A stretch of 15,601 nt of DNA from an uncultured Campylobacter sp. (GCF_938040115.1 NZ_CALHXD010000229.1:1-15601), one strand, 5' to 3'; shown: positions 1 through 7,549, counted from the stretch's first letter. Notes: a model not told the origin generated them from the letters alone. Made by a program: numbers and translations.

Positions 1-1
1 C

Positions 2-181
2 GATACGTATGTGGCGTTTTTGCCGAGATTTTTGATCCAAAACGAGCTAAAAAACGGCAGGCTATTTGAGATAAACATCTCTAAATTTAAGCTCACTCGC
101 TCGGTTTATGCCGCCGCGTTAAAAGAAAACGAGGAAGCGCTACATAAATTTCTAAAGATCAAGACGAGTTTTAATTTTTAA
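2..181 (+). CDS. LysR-family transcriptional regulator, C-terminal fragment
   Basis: The reading frame is open from the window edge to a TAA at 179-181, giving the last 59 residues of a protein whose 5' part lies outside. The visible stretch includes VAFLPRFLIQNELKNGRLFE, which resembles the end of LysR-type effector-binding domains: a hydrophobic strand, a 'LP.FL...EL..GRL' turn, then a basic strand and a final helix (ALKENEEALHKFLKI). The DNA-binding helix-turn-helix would be upstream and cannot be seen, so the family call rests on the C-terminal pattern only. Family members bind promoter DNA as tetramers and respond to a small ligand; the ligand here is unknown. The gene converges with the TonB-dependent receptor gene, so the two do not share a promoter region. 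A short hairpin at 208-221 may end its transcript. Confidence 0.6.
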   Translation, partial: DTYVAFLPRFLIQNELKNGRLFEINISKFKLTRSVYAAALKENEEALHKFLKIKTSFNF

Positions 182-207
182 TCTGCTTTAGAGAAGGTGT
201 CAAATTT

Positions 208-226
208 GGCTAAATTTAGCCTTTTC
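208..226 (+). terminator. Candidate terminator after the LysR-type gene
   Basis: A perfect 14-bp palindrome, GGCTAAATTTAGCC (208-221), can fold as a 5-bp stem GGCTA/TAGCC with an AATT loop. It is followed at once by TTTTC and lies 27 bp after the stop codon. The stem is short and the T run is only four, so termination is plausible rather than certain. Confidence 0.4.
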
Positions 227-320
227 GGCGCGTAAATTTAAAATACTCTCGTGCAAATTTGGCGCAAAATATCCTTGCCGAACCTGGAGATGATCTTGGT
301 TTGGCGATTTTATAACTTCC

Positions 321-350
321 AAATTTACGGTCAAATTTGACGGTAAATTT
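321..350. repeat. 30-bp nested inverted repeat in the convergent intergenic region
   Basis: The two 15-base arms (321-335 and 336-350) are complementary except for one pair (329 and 342, both G). The outer arms are AAATTTAC and GTAAATTT, and the core is the perfect 12-bp palindrome GTCAAATTTGAC (330-341). It lies between a gene end on the + strand and a gene end on the - strand, where a terminator or structured 3' end is more likely than an operator. No strong T run follows on either strand. Otherwise 182-425 holds only AAATTT-rich sequence and the two hairpins listed separately; I see no credible gene in it. Confidence 0.6.
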
Positions 351-379
351 AATATCTTTAAAAATGGAAAGTATATAAG

Positions 380-411
380 AATAAAAGCAAGAGACGGGCA
401 AGAGCCCGTCT
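380..411 (-). terminator. Rho-independent terminator of the TonB-dependent receptor gene
   Basis: The hairpin has arms AGACGGGC (392-399) and GCCCGTCT (404-411), an 8-bp perfect GC-rich stem with a 4-base loop. Read on the - strand it begins 14 bp beyond the receptor stop codon and is followed by the T-rich CTTGCTTTTATTC. Position, stem strength and T-rich tail all fit an intrinsic terminator. Confidence 0.7.
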
Positions 412-425
412 GAATAAAATGCGGT

Positions 426-3386
426 TTAGAACGTAAATTCCCAGTTTAGTCTGAAATTTCTGCCCGCAGAGTAGAAGCGATTGATACCTAAACCAGTGGT
501 TCTATCGATCATGTTCATGGTGCCAAACGGCCTGATGGAGCGCGCAGCGTCCCAAGTGATGTATTTTTCGTTAGTTAGGTTATAAACGCCTAGCCTAAAC
601 GTCAAATTTTTAATCGGGCGCACGTAGGTTACGACGTCTACTAGCGTGTAGGCGTTACTTCGCCATTTAGAGTGGCTGTTTGTATTATACGGATTGCCAT
701 ACGGGTCGGTGTCTAGGCGCCAGAACATATTATAGGTGTCTTTTTCTTTTTTGGATGCGACGCTAGTGACGTAGATGTCGGCGCCGAATTTATCCGCAGC
801 GCTTGCGTAGCCTAGAGCGTAGATCGCAGTAGTCGGCTGGATGGCGTTCATCGGCACTTTACCGTCGTTATCCGTTTGTACTCTGCCTTTTTGCAGCGTT
901 AGTTTGTAGCTAGCGTGAAAGCCCTTTAGCGAGTCTGAAATTTGACCAAAATGCAGCATAGAGTTTATCTCAAGACCGCGCACGGTAGCCTTGCTGCGGT
1001 TTACGTTACCGTATAGTGCAAAAGGTATAGTGTTGCCGCCGCCGCCCGTGGCATAGCTTTTGGTGCCAAGCGAGATTAGATCTATAAAGTTATCGTATTT
1101 GGTCTCAAAAAAGCTAGTTGTTATAAAGCTTTTATCCTCATGCAGCGTCAATGCAAGCTCTTTTGTCTTAGCTATTTCGGGCTTTAGATCCGGATTTGGT
1201 TGGATGGTAAAATCAGGATGCTTAAACGCCAAATATAGCTCGTCCGAAGTCGGCGCTCTAAAGCCTTTGGAGTATTTTAGCTGTACTCTAAAGTAATCTA
1301 GCGGATCGATGTCGGCTCCTATAGCATAAGAGCTATTAGTAAATTTTTTATCCCTAGCGATGTATTTTATGTTTGCTAGCGCGTTGTTTGGCGCTTCTTG
1401 CTTCCATGCATCATGCGCTCTTTGCCACTCGCTTCTATCTGCATAGTCCCACCATTTTGGCTCTGGGCTAGGATTATACGGTACGAAAAGACCTAGCACC
1501 ATATCGTCCGGGATTTTAGGCGTAGAGCCCGGGACGTAGTTTGGTTTATATTTTATCTTGTCGTAGCGGTAGCCTAAATTTATCCCCAGCCAGTCGTTTA
1601 CGCGCATATCGTCGTTGAGGTATAGCGCGCCTTCTTTTGTTTTAACGGGGATGAGAAAAGACGTGAGAGGCTCGGTTCTAGGGCAAAGCGCGTAAAGTAG
1701 CGTTAGCGGTGCGTTTTCGCACGTATAGGGCGTACCCGAAAAATCCGTGCCTAGCGTCTTAGGCGCCCACCACCGGCTGCTCGTAGCATCGTAGCCTTGC
1801 TTGTTCGTCATGGATTTTTCGGTTCTAGCCAAGCTTAGTCCGTATGCGATATCGTGCTCTACGTCGCCCGTTTTGGCGTATTTGTTAAAGTCTAGGTTAA
1901 ACTGTTTGGTGTTCGTGTCCAGATCGCGCTCTTTCCAGTCGCGGCTTAAGTAGCCCTTGCCGTATGGAGTGATTAGGTATCCGCTCTGCGAGCTTTGCTT
2001 AAAGGTCTTACCCGTGCTTGCGTCGGTGTAGCTTTTATCTAGTGGAACGGTTGATTTGACGTACTGGTCGGTGGCGTAGTCGTATTTTAGCACGTCGATA
2101 TTTGGCTGAGAGCAGTCAAATACCGAGCAGTCAAGCCAAGTGTTGCTTACGTTTTGATTGATACTAAATTTATTCTGATCATGGACGGCTCCTTGGCTAT
2201 CTACGAGTCTGTTTACCCACGTTAGACCGCCGTACTGCGGATCTACTTCTTGGGTTCTTTGTAAAGTTACTTCGCCGCCGTACTTATCGACAACCTTGTT
2301 GTTTTTAACCTGAAGTCCGATAGGATTTGAAATTTCAGCGCAGTTTTCTCCTGCTTGGCAGTGTTCCTCGGTTCTGGCGCGGGATTTGATTTTTTGGTTG
2401 GAGTATGTAAATTTCATCGTATCCCACAACGGAGTTTCGCTAAAATTTTCATAGGCAAAAGCGCGATTTTTCCTATCCATCATATCGTCGTTGTATCTTA
2501 GACCGGTATCTATGATCTCGTCCCTGTTGCTAGAAAGCGTAAGCGTGTATGATAGGTCTTTGCCTTGAGATCGGTTTTTGTAGGTATCTGACATAAAGGT
2601 AAATCTATGCTCCTCGTGAGGCTGGAAGCCTAGCTTAATGAGGCTGCTCGTTTTTTTGATGTAGTACGGGTCGGCCTTTTCTCTGGTTCTACCCAGTACG
2701 CTGTCGTCATAGTCTTTGTAGCCGTAGTTTTCCGTCTCGTGATGTCTGCGCTTGGTTTGTACGGCTAGGATGTCAAACCACTTAAACCTACCGGCTAGGG
2801 TGTGCGAGTGCATGGTTTGATTATCGGCGGTGTTGTAGCCGCCCTTGTAGCCGTAAAAATAGTCCTTATCTAGCAAAAGATCCCTTGCGTCTTTTGTTTC
2901 AAACATTACGGAGCCACCAAGAGAGCCTGAGCCCGTGCGAACTGAGTCTGCGCCTTTTGAAATAGTTGCTTGTTTTAGCGTTTCAAATTCCACGCCGTTG
3001 CGGGTGTTGTTAAAGTTTCCGTATCCTTCAAATAGCTCCTTAAAGCCTTGCGAGCTTAGCGTCTGAGCCTGATGGAGGCCGTCAACGGTGATAGCCACGC
3101 GGTTTTCCTCCACACCTCTTATCGCGTAGCCGCTCTGACCGAAACGCCCAGCCTCCACGGTTGTTACGCCCGTTTCGTATCGCACTAGGTCTTTGTTATC
3201 AGAAACCTGCGTTTTGGTTAGTTCTTTGGCGCTTTTTACGCTTTGGCCGACTTTTTTTTGCATCGGATCATTCTCAGCGCCTGCTTCGCCGCTAACCGTT
3301 ACTTCTTTTAGCTCGACTTCGGCCTCTTTTGCATTTAAATTTGACAAAAGAAGCAAAGCGGCAAGAGAAAATTTAAGATGATTCAT
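426..3386 (-). CDS. TonB-dependent receptor, hemoglobin/transferrin/lactoferrin family
   Basis: The product is a 986-residue outer-membrane receptor that probably takes iron or heme from host proteins, powered by TonB-ExbBD. Residues 1-19 form a signal peptide (hydrophobic core ALLLL, likely cut after NLNA). A TonB-box-like LKEVTVSG follows at 26-33, then a plug domain to about 170 (IRGVEENRVAITVDG at 89-103; SGSLGGSV at 153-160), then a long beta-barrel ending in the usual terminal Phe. FRAPTSDELY (709-718), FKHPDF (721-726) and NPDLKPE (731-737) match the FRAP/NPNL region of heme and hemoglobin receptors, with H723 between them. Three close cysteine pairs (343/349, 420/425, 556/568) suggest disulfide-bonded surface loops, as in TbpA and HpuB-type receptors. 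The start has AAGGAC four bases upstream. No HpuA- or TbpB-like lipoprotein gene adjoins it. The family is firm; the substrate is inferred, with hemoglobin favoured. Confidence 0.88.
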   Translation of the reverse strand: MNHLKFSLAALLLLSNLNAKEAEVELKEVTVSGEAGAENDPMQKKVGQSVKSAKELTKTQVSDNKDLVRYETGVTTVEAGRFGQSGYAIRGVEENRVAITVDGLHQAQTLSSQGFKELFEGYGNFNNTRNGVEFETLKQATISKGADSVRTGSGSLGGSVMFETKDARDLLLDKDYFYGYKGGYNTADNQTMHSHTLAGRFKWFDILAVQTKRRHHETENYGYKDYDDSVLGRTREKADPYYIKKTSSLIKLGFQPHEEHRFTFMSDTYKNRSQGKDLSYTLTLSSNRDEIIDTGLRYNDDMMDRKNRAFAYENFSETPLWDTMKFTYSNQKIKSRARTEEHCQAGENCAEISNPIGLQVKNNKVVDKYGGEVTLQRTQEVDPQYGGLTWVNRLVDSQGAVHDQNKFSINQNVSNTWLDCSVFDCSQPNIDVLKYDYATDQYVKSTVPLDKSYTDASTGKTFKQSSQSGYLITPYGKGYLSRDWKERDLDTNTKQFNLDFNKYAKTGDVEHDIAYGLSLARTEKSMTNKQGYDATSSRWWAPKTLGTDFSGTPYTCENAPLTLLYALCPRTEPLTSFLIPVKTKEGALYLNDDMRVNDWLGINLGYRYDKIKYKPNYVPGSTPKIPDDMVLGLFVPYNPSPEPKWWDYADRSEWQRAHDAWKQEAPNNALANIKYIARDKKFTNSSYAIGADIDPLDYFRVQLKYSKGFRAPTSDELYLAFKHPDFTIQPNPDLKPEIAKTKELALTLHEDKSFITTSFFETKYDNFIDLISLGTKSYATGGGGNTIPFALYGNVNRSKATVRGLEINSMLHFGQISDSLKGFHASYKLTLQKGRVQTDNDGKVPMNAIQPTTAIYALGYASAADKFGADIYVTSVASKKEKDTYNMFWRLDTDPYGNPYNTNSHSKWRSNAYTLVDVVTYVRPIKNLTFRLGVYNLTNEKYITWDAARSIRPFGTMNMIDRTTGLGINRFYSAGRNFRLNWEFTF

Positions 3387-3752
3387 TCCTGTCCTTATTA
3401 ACGATAGTTTTGATATTCATTTGCTCTTAAATGCGAAATGATAATAAATATTTGTTTATAGTTTGATTAAAAGATTGGAATTTAATTTAAAAATTATAAA
3501 TCAATTTTTTATATTAAGAAATAAAAGGGTTGCTGTTGGTAAAACCGTTGCAAATAGGATAATATTTTGCTTAAGCAAATTTAGTAAATTTAAGATAAAG
3601 CCTGTATCTGACAAAAATCAAACGTAAAGCGCAATAAGCGCTATAAAGCCGTCTGCTCCTGCAAAACCAATATCGCACGGCTCAAATCAAGGAAATGCGC
3701 ATAAAATAAATCTATAAAAATAGCGTGAGCAAAACGGTGGATAAAAGTTTGC
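3387..3752. other. AT-rich intergenic region without a gene
   Basis: These 366 bp separate the receptor start from the end of the SspB-like gene, both on the - strand. The region must hold the receptor promoter. I see a possible Fur box near 3440, a perfect 14-bp palindrome TTTGCTTAAGCAAA at 3566-3579, and the terminator-like hairpin that begins at 3725. No reading frame with a credible start and ribosome binding site was found. AAATTT is much rarer here (2 copies) than in the other gaps, as expected for a promoter region rather than a gene-end region. Confidence 0.6.
3436..3456 (-). promoter_or_regulatory. Candidate Fur box upstream of the receptor gene
   Basis: TGATAATAAATATTTG at 3439-3454 resembles a Fur operator (TGATAAT-N-ATTATCA): the left half is perfect, the right half degenerate. 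It lies about 50 bp before the receptor start, where iron repression would be expected. The surrounding sequence is AT-rich, so a chance match is possible. Confidence 0.4.
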
Positions 3753-3756
3753 TCAC
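3716..3756 (-). terminator. Candidate terminator of the sstT-pepF-SspB-like group
   Basis: The hairpin arms are GTGAGCAAA (3725-3733) and TTTGCTCAC (3748-3756), a 9-bp stem with a 14-base loop. On the - strand it overlaps the stop codon of the SspB-like gene and is followed by GCTATTTTTATAG, a T-rich tail. On the + strand it is also followed by a T run, so it could act in both directions. The long loop lowers confidence. Confidence 0.55.
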
Positions 3757-4190
3757 TTTTTAAATAGATCTTTATTGTTTGGGTTTGACATTAACGCCGA
3801 CATCGACTTTTCAAGCTGATTTTTTTGAGATTTGTAAATAGAAAAATTTACCAAAATCGGGCTGTTTTCCACCAAAATTTGCACGATAGCTCCAAGCGGA
3901 AAGCTAACGATGCTGGCGAAATTTTCCTTACCAAAACCCGCCTCGAAGCTCAGCTCGTCTGGAGTTAGCTTGGCGCTGCTAAAAGTGTAGCCGGCAAGCG
4001 TAAAGACGATAACGGGCGCCGTAAAAGTGCTCTTAATGTACTCCGGCAGCTCGGGGTTAAATTTGACCAGATCAAGGTTGGCCATCGCCGAAAAGGAGCG
4101 GTCGTTTTTTAGCAGATACTCCACGCACTCAAAAACGTGCTCCTTCATCATCGCCGCAAATCTCTCGTCGTCTAAAATCTCATCAAGCAT
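3753..4190 (-). CDS. Uncharacterised 145-aa protein resembling the ClpXP adaptor SspB
   Basis: I do not recognise this as a named Campylobacter gene, but its pattern resembles stringent starvation protein B, which delivers ssrA-tagged and other substrates to the ClpXP protease. Residues 18-30 form a helix (HVFECVEYLLKND) where SspB has its YEWLLDN helix. Residues 75-87, LTPDELSFEAGFG, match the SspB segment recalled as LANDEVRFNARFG at seven of thirteen positions. FPLGAIVQI (97-105) matches VPLAAVLAI. The C-terminal part (119-145) is polar and ends in DLFKK; in SspB the flexible tail ends in a short hydrophobic and basic ClpX-binding motif (LRVVK in E. coli). There is no signal peptide or membrane segment, so it is probably cytoplasmic. 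A strong AGGAGGT (4194-4200) sets the start. It lies 175 bp after pepF on the same strand. The homology is my own reading by eye. Confidence 0.5.
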   Translation of the reverse strand: MLDEILDDERFAAMMKEHVFECVEYLLKNDRSFSAMANLDLVKFNPELPEYIKSTFTAPVIVFTLAGYTFSSAKLTPDELSFEAGFGKENFASIVSFPLGAIVQILVENSPILVNFSIYKSQKNQLEKSMSALMSNPNNKDLFKK

Positions 4191-4365
4191 TTTACCTCCT
4201 TTTTGTGCCTTTTCTCAAATTTACTGTCCGCAGTCGTGCCGAATTTGGCTTCAAATAAACGCAAAATTTAGCTTCAAATTTATTGCTGTCCCTGACTCGG
4301 TTCGGCTCGTCAAATTTGCCCACGCTTTTAAATTTACTCCCCAAAACGCGTCAAATTTATGCCCG

Positions 4366-6087
4366 TTACGCCTCCTGGCAAAACTCCTCCACTAGCTTTC
4401 TAACCTCGTTTATGCCGATTTGCCAAAACGCAGCGTCCTCTATATCAAAGCCGAACATCCCGACCAGCTCTTTTGGCGAGCGCGAGCCGCCCGCGCTTAA
4501 AAACTCGGTGTAAATTTGCACGAAATTTTCGCATTTGCCGCTTTTATAAAGCCCAAAAATCGCCAGCACCAAAAGCTGCGCGTAGGAGTAGGCGTAGCAG
4601 TAAAACGGCGTATGGATGAAGTGCGGGATGTAACTCCACCAAATTTTATAGTAGTCGTTTAGCGCGACGCTTTGCCCGAACATCTTAGCACTCTCCTCAA
4701 GCCAAATTTTATTTAGCTCCTCGGCGCTGATCTCGCCCTCATGCGCGTGAACTCGGCGCTCAAAGGTAGTGAAGTTTATCTGGCGGTAGAGCGTGGCGAA
4801 GATATCCTCGATCTTGCCGGCGAGTAGGGCGGTTTTTTCTCTGCCTTTTAGCGTGCTTTTGACGTGATCAAAAACCAGCATCTCGCAAAAGACCGATGCT
4901 GTTTCTGCCGTAGTTAGCGGCGTGTCGGCGTTTAGAAATCCGACGCTTTCATAGGCTAGATTTTGATGCGCGGCGTGACCTAGCTCGTGCGCTAGTGTAA
5001 AAAGATCCCGCCTCTCGTCGGTGTGGTTTAAAAGCACGTATGGATGGGCTTTTGCGACGCCTGATTGCGAAAAGGCGCCGCCTCGTTTATTTTCGGCCGG
5101 ATAAACGTCGATCCAGCCCTCTTTAAACGCGCGAGCGGCTATCTCGCCGAATTTCGGGCTAAATTTAGAAAAAGTCTCAAGCACGATTTTTTTGCACTCT
5201 TCAAATTTATAAACGCTCTTGCTTTCGCCCAGCGGCGCGTATCTATCGTAGTCGTAGAGCTTTTTAAAACCTAAAATTTTACGCTTTTTTTCGTAAAATT
5301 TAATCGGCAGATCAAAGCTCGTCTCGGCGGCCTTTATGAGCGCGTCCACGCTAGCCTTGGTCGTTTGGTTTGAAAAATGCCGAGGACTTTCTGGCAGATC
5401 AAATTTCCGCAGTTCGCAGCTAGTTTTTAGGCTGGTTTTTATCATATTATAGATGTAGCTAAGCAGATGCTGCTGCGGCGCTAGTCCGTCTGAGAGGCTC
5501 TTTGCGGCCGCTTTTCGCTCGGCTCGGTCTGGGCTGTGAAGCTTGGATAAGATCTCCTCTTCGCCCAGCATTTTGCCTTTAAATTTAAACTTAAGCGCGC
5601 TTAGCGTCTCGTCAAAAAGCCGCGAGAAGCCCTCTGCGCCGGTGTTTGCCGTGCGTAGTAAAATTTGCTCCTCTTTTAGGCTTAGCTGGTGGGCTTTTTC
5701 TTTTGCGATATTGGCTAGATAGTAGCCAAGTCTTTGGCTTTTGGCGATGATTTTGTTTTGGCGAGCCTCGTCAAATTCGTTAAATTTAAGCTCGAAAAAG
5801 AGTAGATGATTTTGCGCTTTTGAGCTTAGCTCGTCAAATTTGGCGTAAAACGCGCCTTTTGAGGTGTCTTTTGAGAAAACTAGGCTCACGTAAATTTGCA
5901 CGCGAGCGATGTTTTCTAACAAATTTTCATATTCGTTAAGCGCGGCAAAAAACTCCTCGTCGCTTAAATTTAAAAATTTATCCGAGTATTTGGCTTCAAA
6001 TTTTTCGCACTCGTTTTGTAACGAAAGAGCTGATTTTTCAAGCTCTTTTTCGTTTTTAAAAAGCGGGGTCAAGTCCCAAACGTTCAT
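4366..6087 (-). CDS. pepF: Oligoendopeptidase F, M3 family zinc metallopeptidase
   Basis: The product is a 573-residue cytoplasmic peptidase that cuts short peptides and so recycles peptides from uptake or protein turnover. The zinc site is clear: HELGH at 367-371 (H367, E368, H371), with E395 in LTTAETASVFCEML as third ligand. HTPFYCYAY (492-500) is the conserved His/Tyr segment near the active site of M3 enzymes. The helical N-terminal half (about 1-200) matches the oligopeptidase F N-terminal domain, and the length is usual for PepF. There is no signal peptide. The start is 15 bp after the sstT stop codon, so the two are probably co-transcribed; the ribosome binding site (AAGGCTG) is modest. 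The exact substrate range cannot be read from the sequence. In C. jejuni, from memory, pyrB lies near this pair; it is absent here. Confidence 0.93.
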   Translation of the reverse strand: MNVWDLTPLFKNEKELEKSALSLQNECEKFEAKYSDKFLNLSDEEFFAALNEYENLLENIARVQIYVSLVFSKDTSKGAFYAKFDELSSKAQNHLLFFELKFNEFDEARQNKIIAKSQRLGYYLANIAKEKAHQLSLKEEQILLRTANTGAEGFSRLFDETLSALKFKFKGKMLGEEEILSKLHSPDRAERKAAAKSLSDGLAPQQHLLSYIYNMIKTSLKTSCELRKFDLPESPRHFSNQTTKASVDALIKAAETSFDLPIKFYEKKRKILGFKKLYDYDRYAPLGESKSVYKFEECKKIVLETFSKFSPKFGEIAARAFKEGWIDVYPAENKRGGAFSQSGVAKAHPYVLLNHTDERRDLFTLAHELGHAAHQNLAYESVGFLNADTPLTTAETASVFCEMLVFDHVKSTLKGREKTALLAGKIEDIFATLYRQINFTTFERRVHAHEGEISAEELNKIWLEESAKMFGQSVALNDYYKIWWSYIPHFIHTPFYCYAYSYAQLLVLAIFGLYKSGKCENFVQIYTEFLSAGGSRSPKELVGMFGFDIEDAAFWQIGINEVRKLVEEFCQEA

Positions 6088-6102
6088 TTTGCAGCCTTAA
6101 AT

Positions 6103-7407
6103 TTACTCTACGGTTTCTGAGGCTACGGCGGTGAAAAGTACGTCAGACGCGCTGTTTACGGCTGTTTCTACCGAGTCTTGGATCACGCCGATGATAAATC
6201 CTACGCCGACAACTTGCATCGCGATGTCGTTACCGATACCAAATAGCGCGCAAGCAAGCGGCACTAGCAGTAGCGAACCGCCCGCGACGCCTGAAGCTCC
6301 GCACGCACCAAGGGCTGAGATAAAGCAAAGTAGTAGCGCGTCGCCAAAATCAACCGTGATAGACGGGATCGAGTTTACCGCCGCAAGCGCCAAGATACCG
6401 ATAGTTACGGCCGCTCCGCCCATGTTTATAGTGGCTCCTAGCGGGATAGAGATCGAGTAGAGCTCCTCTTTTAGCCCTAGTTTTTTGCAAAGCGCCATAT
6501 TTACGGGGATATTTGCCGCAGACGAACGAGTGAAAAACGCCGTAACCGCGCTCTCTCTCACGCAAGTCATAACAAGCGGATAAGGGTTTTTCTTGGTAAC
6601 TACAAACACCATTGCAGGGTAAACGATGAAGGAAACAAAAGCCATCGCGCCAACTAGAACGAGGATTAGTTTTAGGTAGCCCGCAAGCGCTTCAAAGCCC
6701 GTCTCGTGGATGCTGATGGTGACTAGACCAAAGATACCAAATGGCGCCAAGCGGATGATAAATCTAACGATTTTAGTCACGCCGTCGCTAACGTCTTGGA
6801 ATACTTTTTTGGTTTCTTGCGTGCAAAATCTCATCGCGATACCGCCGCCCACGGCCCAAGTGATGATGCCGATGTAGTTGCCGCTAGATAGCGCGGTGAT
6901 AGGGTTTTGAACCATTTTAAAGATGAGGTCTTTTAGGACGTCGACGATGCCTTGTGGAGCGCTCATATTTGCGCTCTCGACGCCTTTTAGCACGAGCTCC
7001 ATCGGGAAAAGAAAGCTTGCTACGACCGCAACTACGGCAGCTAAAAACGTGCCGACTAGGTAGAGCGTAACTACCTTTTGCATGCCTTTTGCGTGGCCGA
7101 ATTCTTTTACGATGATAGATGTTGCAACTAGTACGAAAACCAGGATAGGCGCGATAGCTTTAAGCGCGCCGACGAAGAGGTTACCCAAAACGGCGATGGA
7201 GTTAGCGACCGAATTTGCCACGTCGGTTAGGTCTTTTTTTGCTGCGGCTAATTGCGCTGCGTCGCTCACGCCTTTTGCGATTAGCTCGTTATAAGGAGCC
7301 GCCTGATAGTGCGTCCAAAAGCCGATAACGGCGCCTAGAGCTATGCCGATCAAAATTTGAACGATCAAATTTCCGTCGGCGAACCTTTTTGCCAGTTTGC
7401 TAAACAT
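6103..7407 (-). CDS. sstT: Serine/threonine:Na+ symporter SstT
   Basis: The product is a 434-residue inner-membrane transporter of the dicarboxylate/amino acid:cation symporter family that imports serine and threonine with Na+. It follows E. coli SstT closely: GNLFVGALKAIAPILV (75-90), FFTRSSAANIPVNMALC (291-307), SIPLGATINMGGAA (320-333), the glycine-rich segment at 367-385 (GACGASGVAGG) and DSVETAVNSASDVLF (411-425). These cover the re-entrant hairpins and the unwound helix that bind substrate and Na+. The protein is about 20 residues longer than the E. coli one, mainly because the loop between the first two membrane segments (about 34-66) is longer, polar and Ala/Lys-rich. Serine is a major carbon source for Campylobacter, which fits the role. 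AAGGAC lies before the ATG, and a good promoter lies at 7446-7475. It is the first gene of the leftward group, before pepF. Confidence 0.95.
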   Translation of the reverse strand: MFSKLAKRFADGNLIVQILIGIALGAVIGFWTHYQAAPYNELIAKGVSDAAQLAAAKKDLTDVANSVANSIAVLGNLFVGALKAIAPILVFVLVATSIIVKEFGHAKGMQKVVTLYLVGTFLAAVVAVVASFLFPMELVLKGVESANMSAPQGIVDVLKDLIFKMVQNPITALSSGNYIGIITWAVGGGIAMRFCTQETKKVFQDVSDGVTKIVRFIIRLAPFGIFGLVTISIHETGFEALAGYLKLILVLVGAMAFVSFIVYPAMVFVVTKKNPYPLVMTCVRESAVTAFFTRSSAANIPVNMALCKKLGLKEELYSISIPLGATINMGGAAVTIGILALAAVNSIPSITVDFGDALLLCFISALGACGASGVAGGSLLLVPLACALFGIGNDIAMQVVGVGFIIGVIQDSVETAVNSASDVLFTAVASETVE

Positions 7408-7445
7408 TCTAGTGTCCTTGCCTTAAAATTTAATATTAGTTTAGG

Positions 7446-7475
7446 ATTATAGCCGAATTTACGCGGAATTTACAA
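7446..7475 (-). promoter_or_regulatory. Predicted sigma-70 type promoter of sstT
   Basis: On the - strand, TATAAT (7451 to 7446) is preceded by TTGTAA (7475 to 7470) with an 18-bp spacer. The -10 box ends 38 bp before the sstT start codon. It is the best promoter match in the divergent sstT-metK region. Confidence 0.6.
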
Positions 7476-7492
7476 GCTTTGAGCGAGATTAA

Positions 7493-7520
7493 TTTGAATT
7501 TTATTATGAAATGTTACAAT
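7493..7520 (+). promoter_or_regulatory. Predicted sigma-70 type promoter of metK
   Basis: TACAAT (7515-7520), preceded by TG, serves as a -10 box, with TTTGAA (7493-7498) 16 bp upstream as a weak -35. The start codon is 29 bp downstream, leaving a short leader with AAAGGA (7539-7544) as ribosome binding site. The leader is too short for a SAM riboswitch. Confidence 0.5.
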
Positions 7521-7549
7521 TGCGAGATTAATTTTCATAAAGGAAAAGC

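Noticed and set aside
216..401. 61-codon reading frame on the - strand in the LysR/receptor gap
   Set aside because: It spans the receptor terminator and the inverted repeats, has no good ribosome binding site, and its Lys-Phe content comes from AAATTT repeats.
3647..3682. Imperfect hairpin AGCCGT/ACGGCT as a small RNA or terminator
   Set aside because: The stem is only six pairs with a 24-base loop and no T run; this is within chance expectation.
4027..4513. Overlapping + strand reading frames across the SspB-like gene, the gap and the pepF end
   Set aside because: They lie antisense to well-supported genes, show low-complexity Ser/Leu/Phe composition and lack ribosome binding sites.
7408..7549. 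SAM riboswitch ahead of metK
   Set aside because: The predicted leader is about 25 bases and no riboswitch-like fold is seen; the region is accounted for by two divergent promoters.
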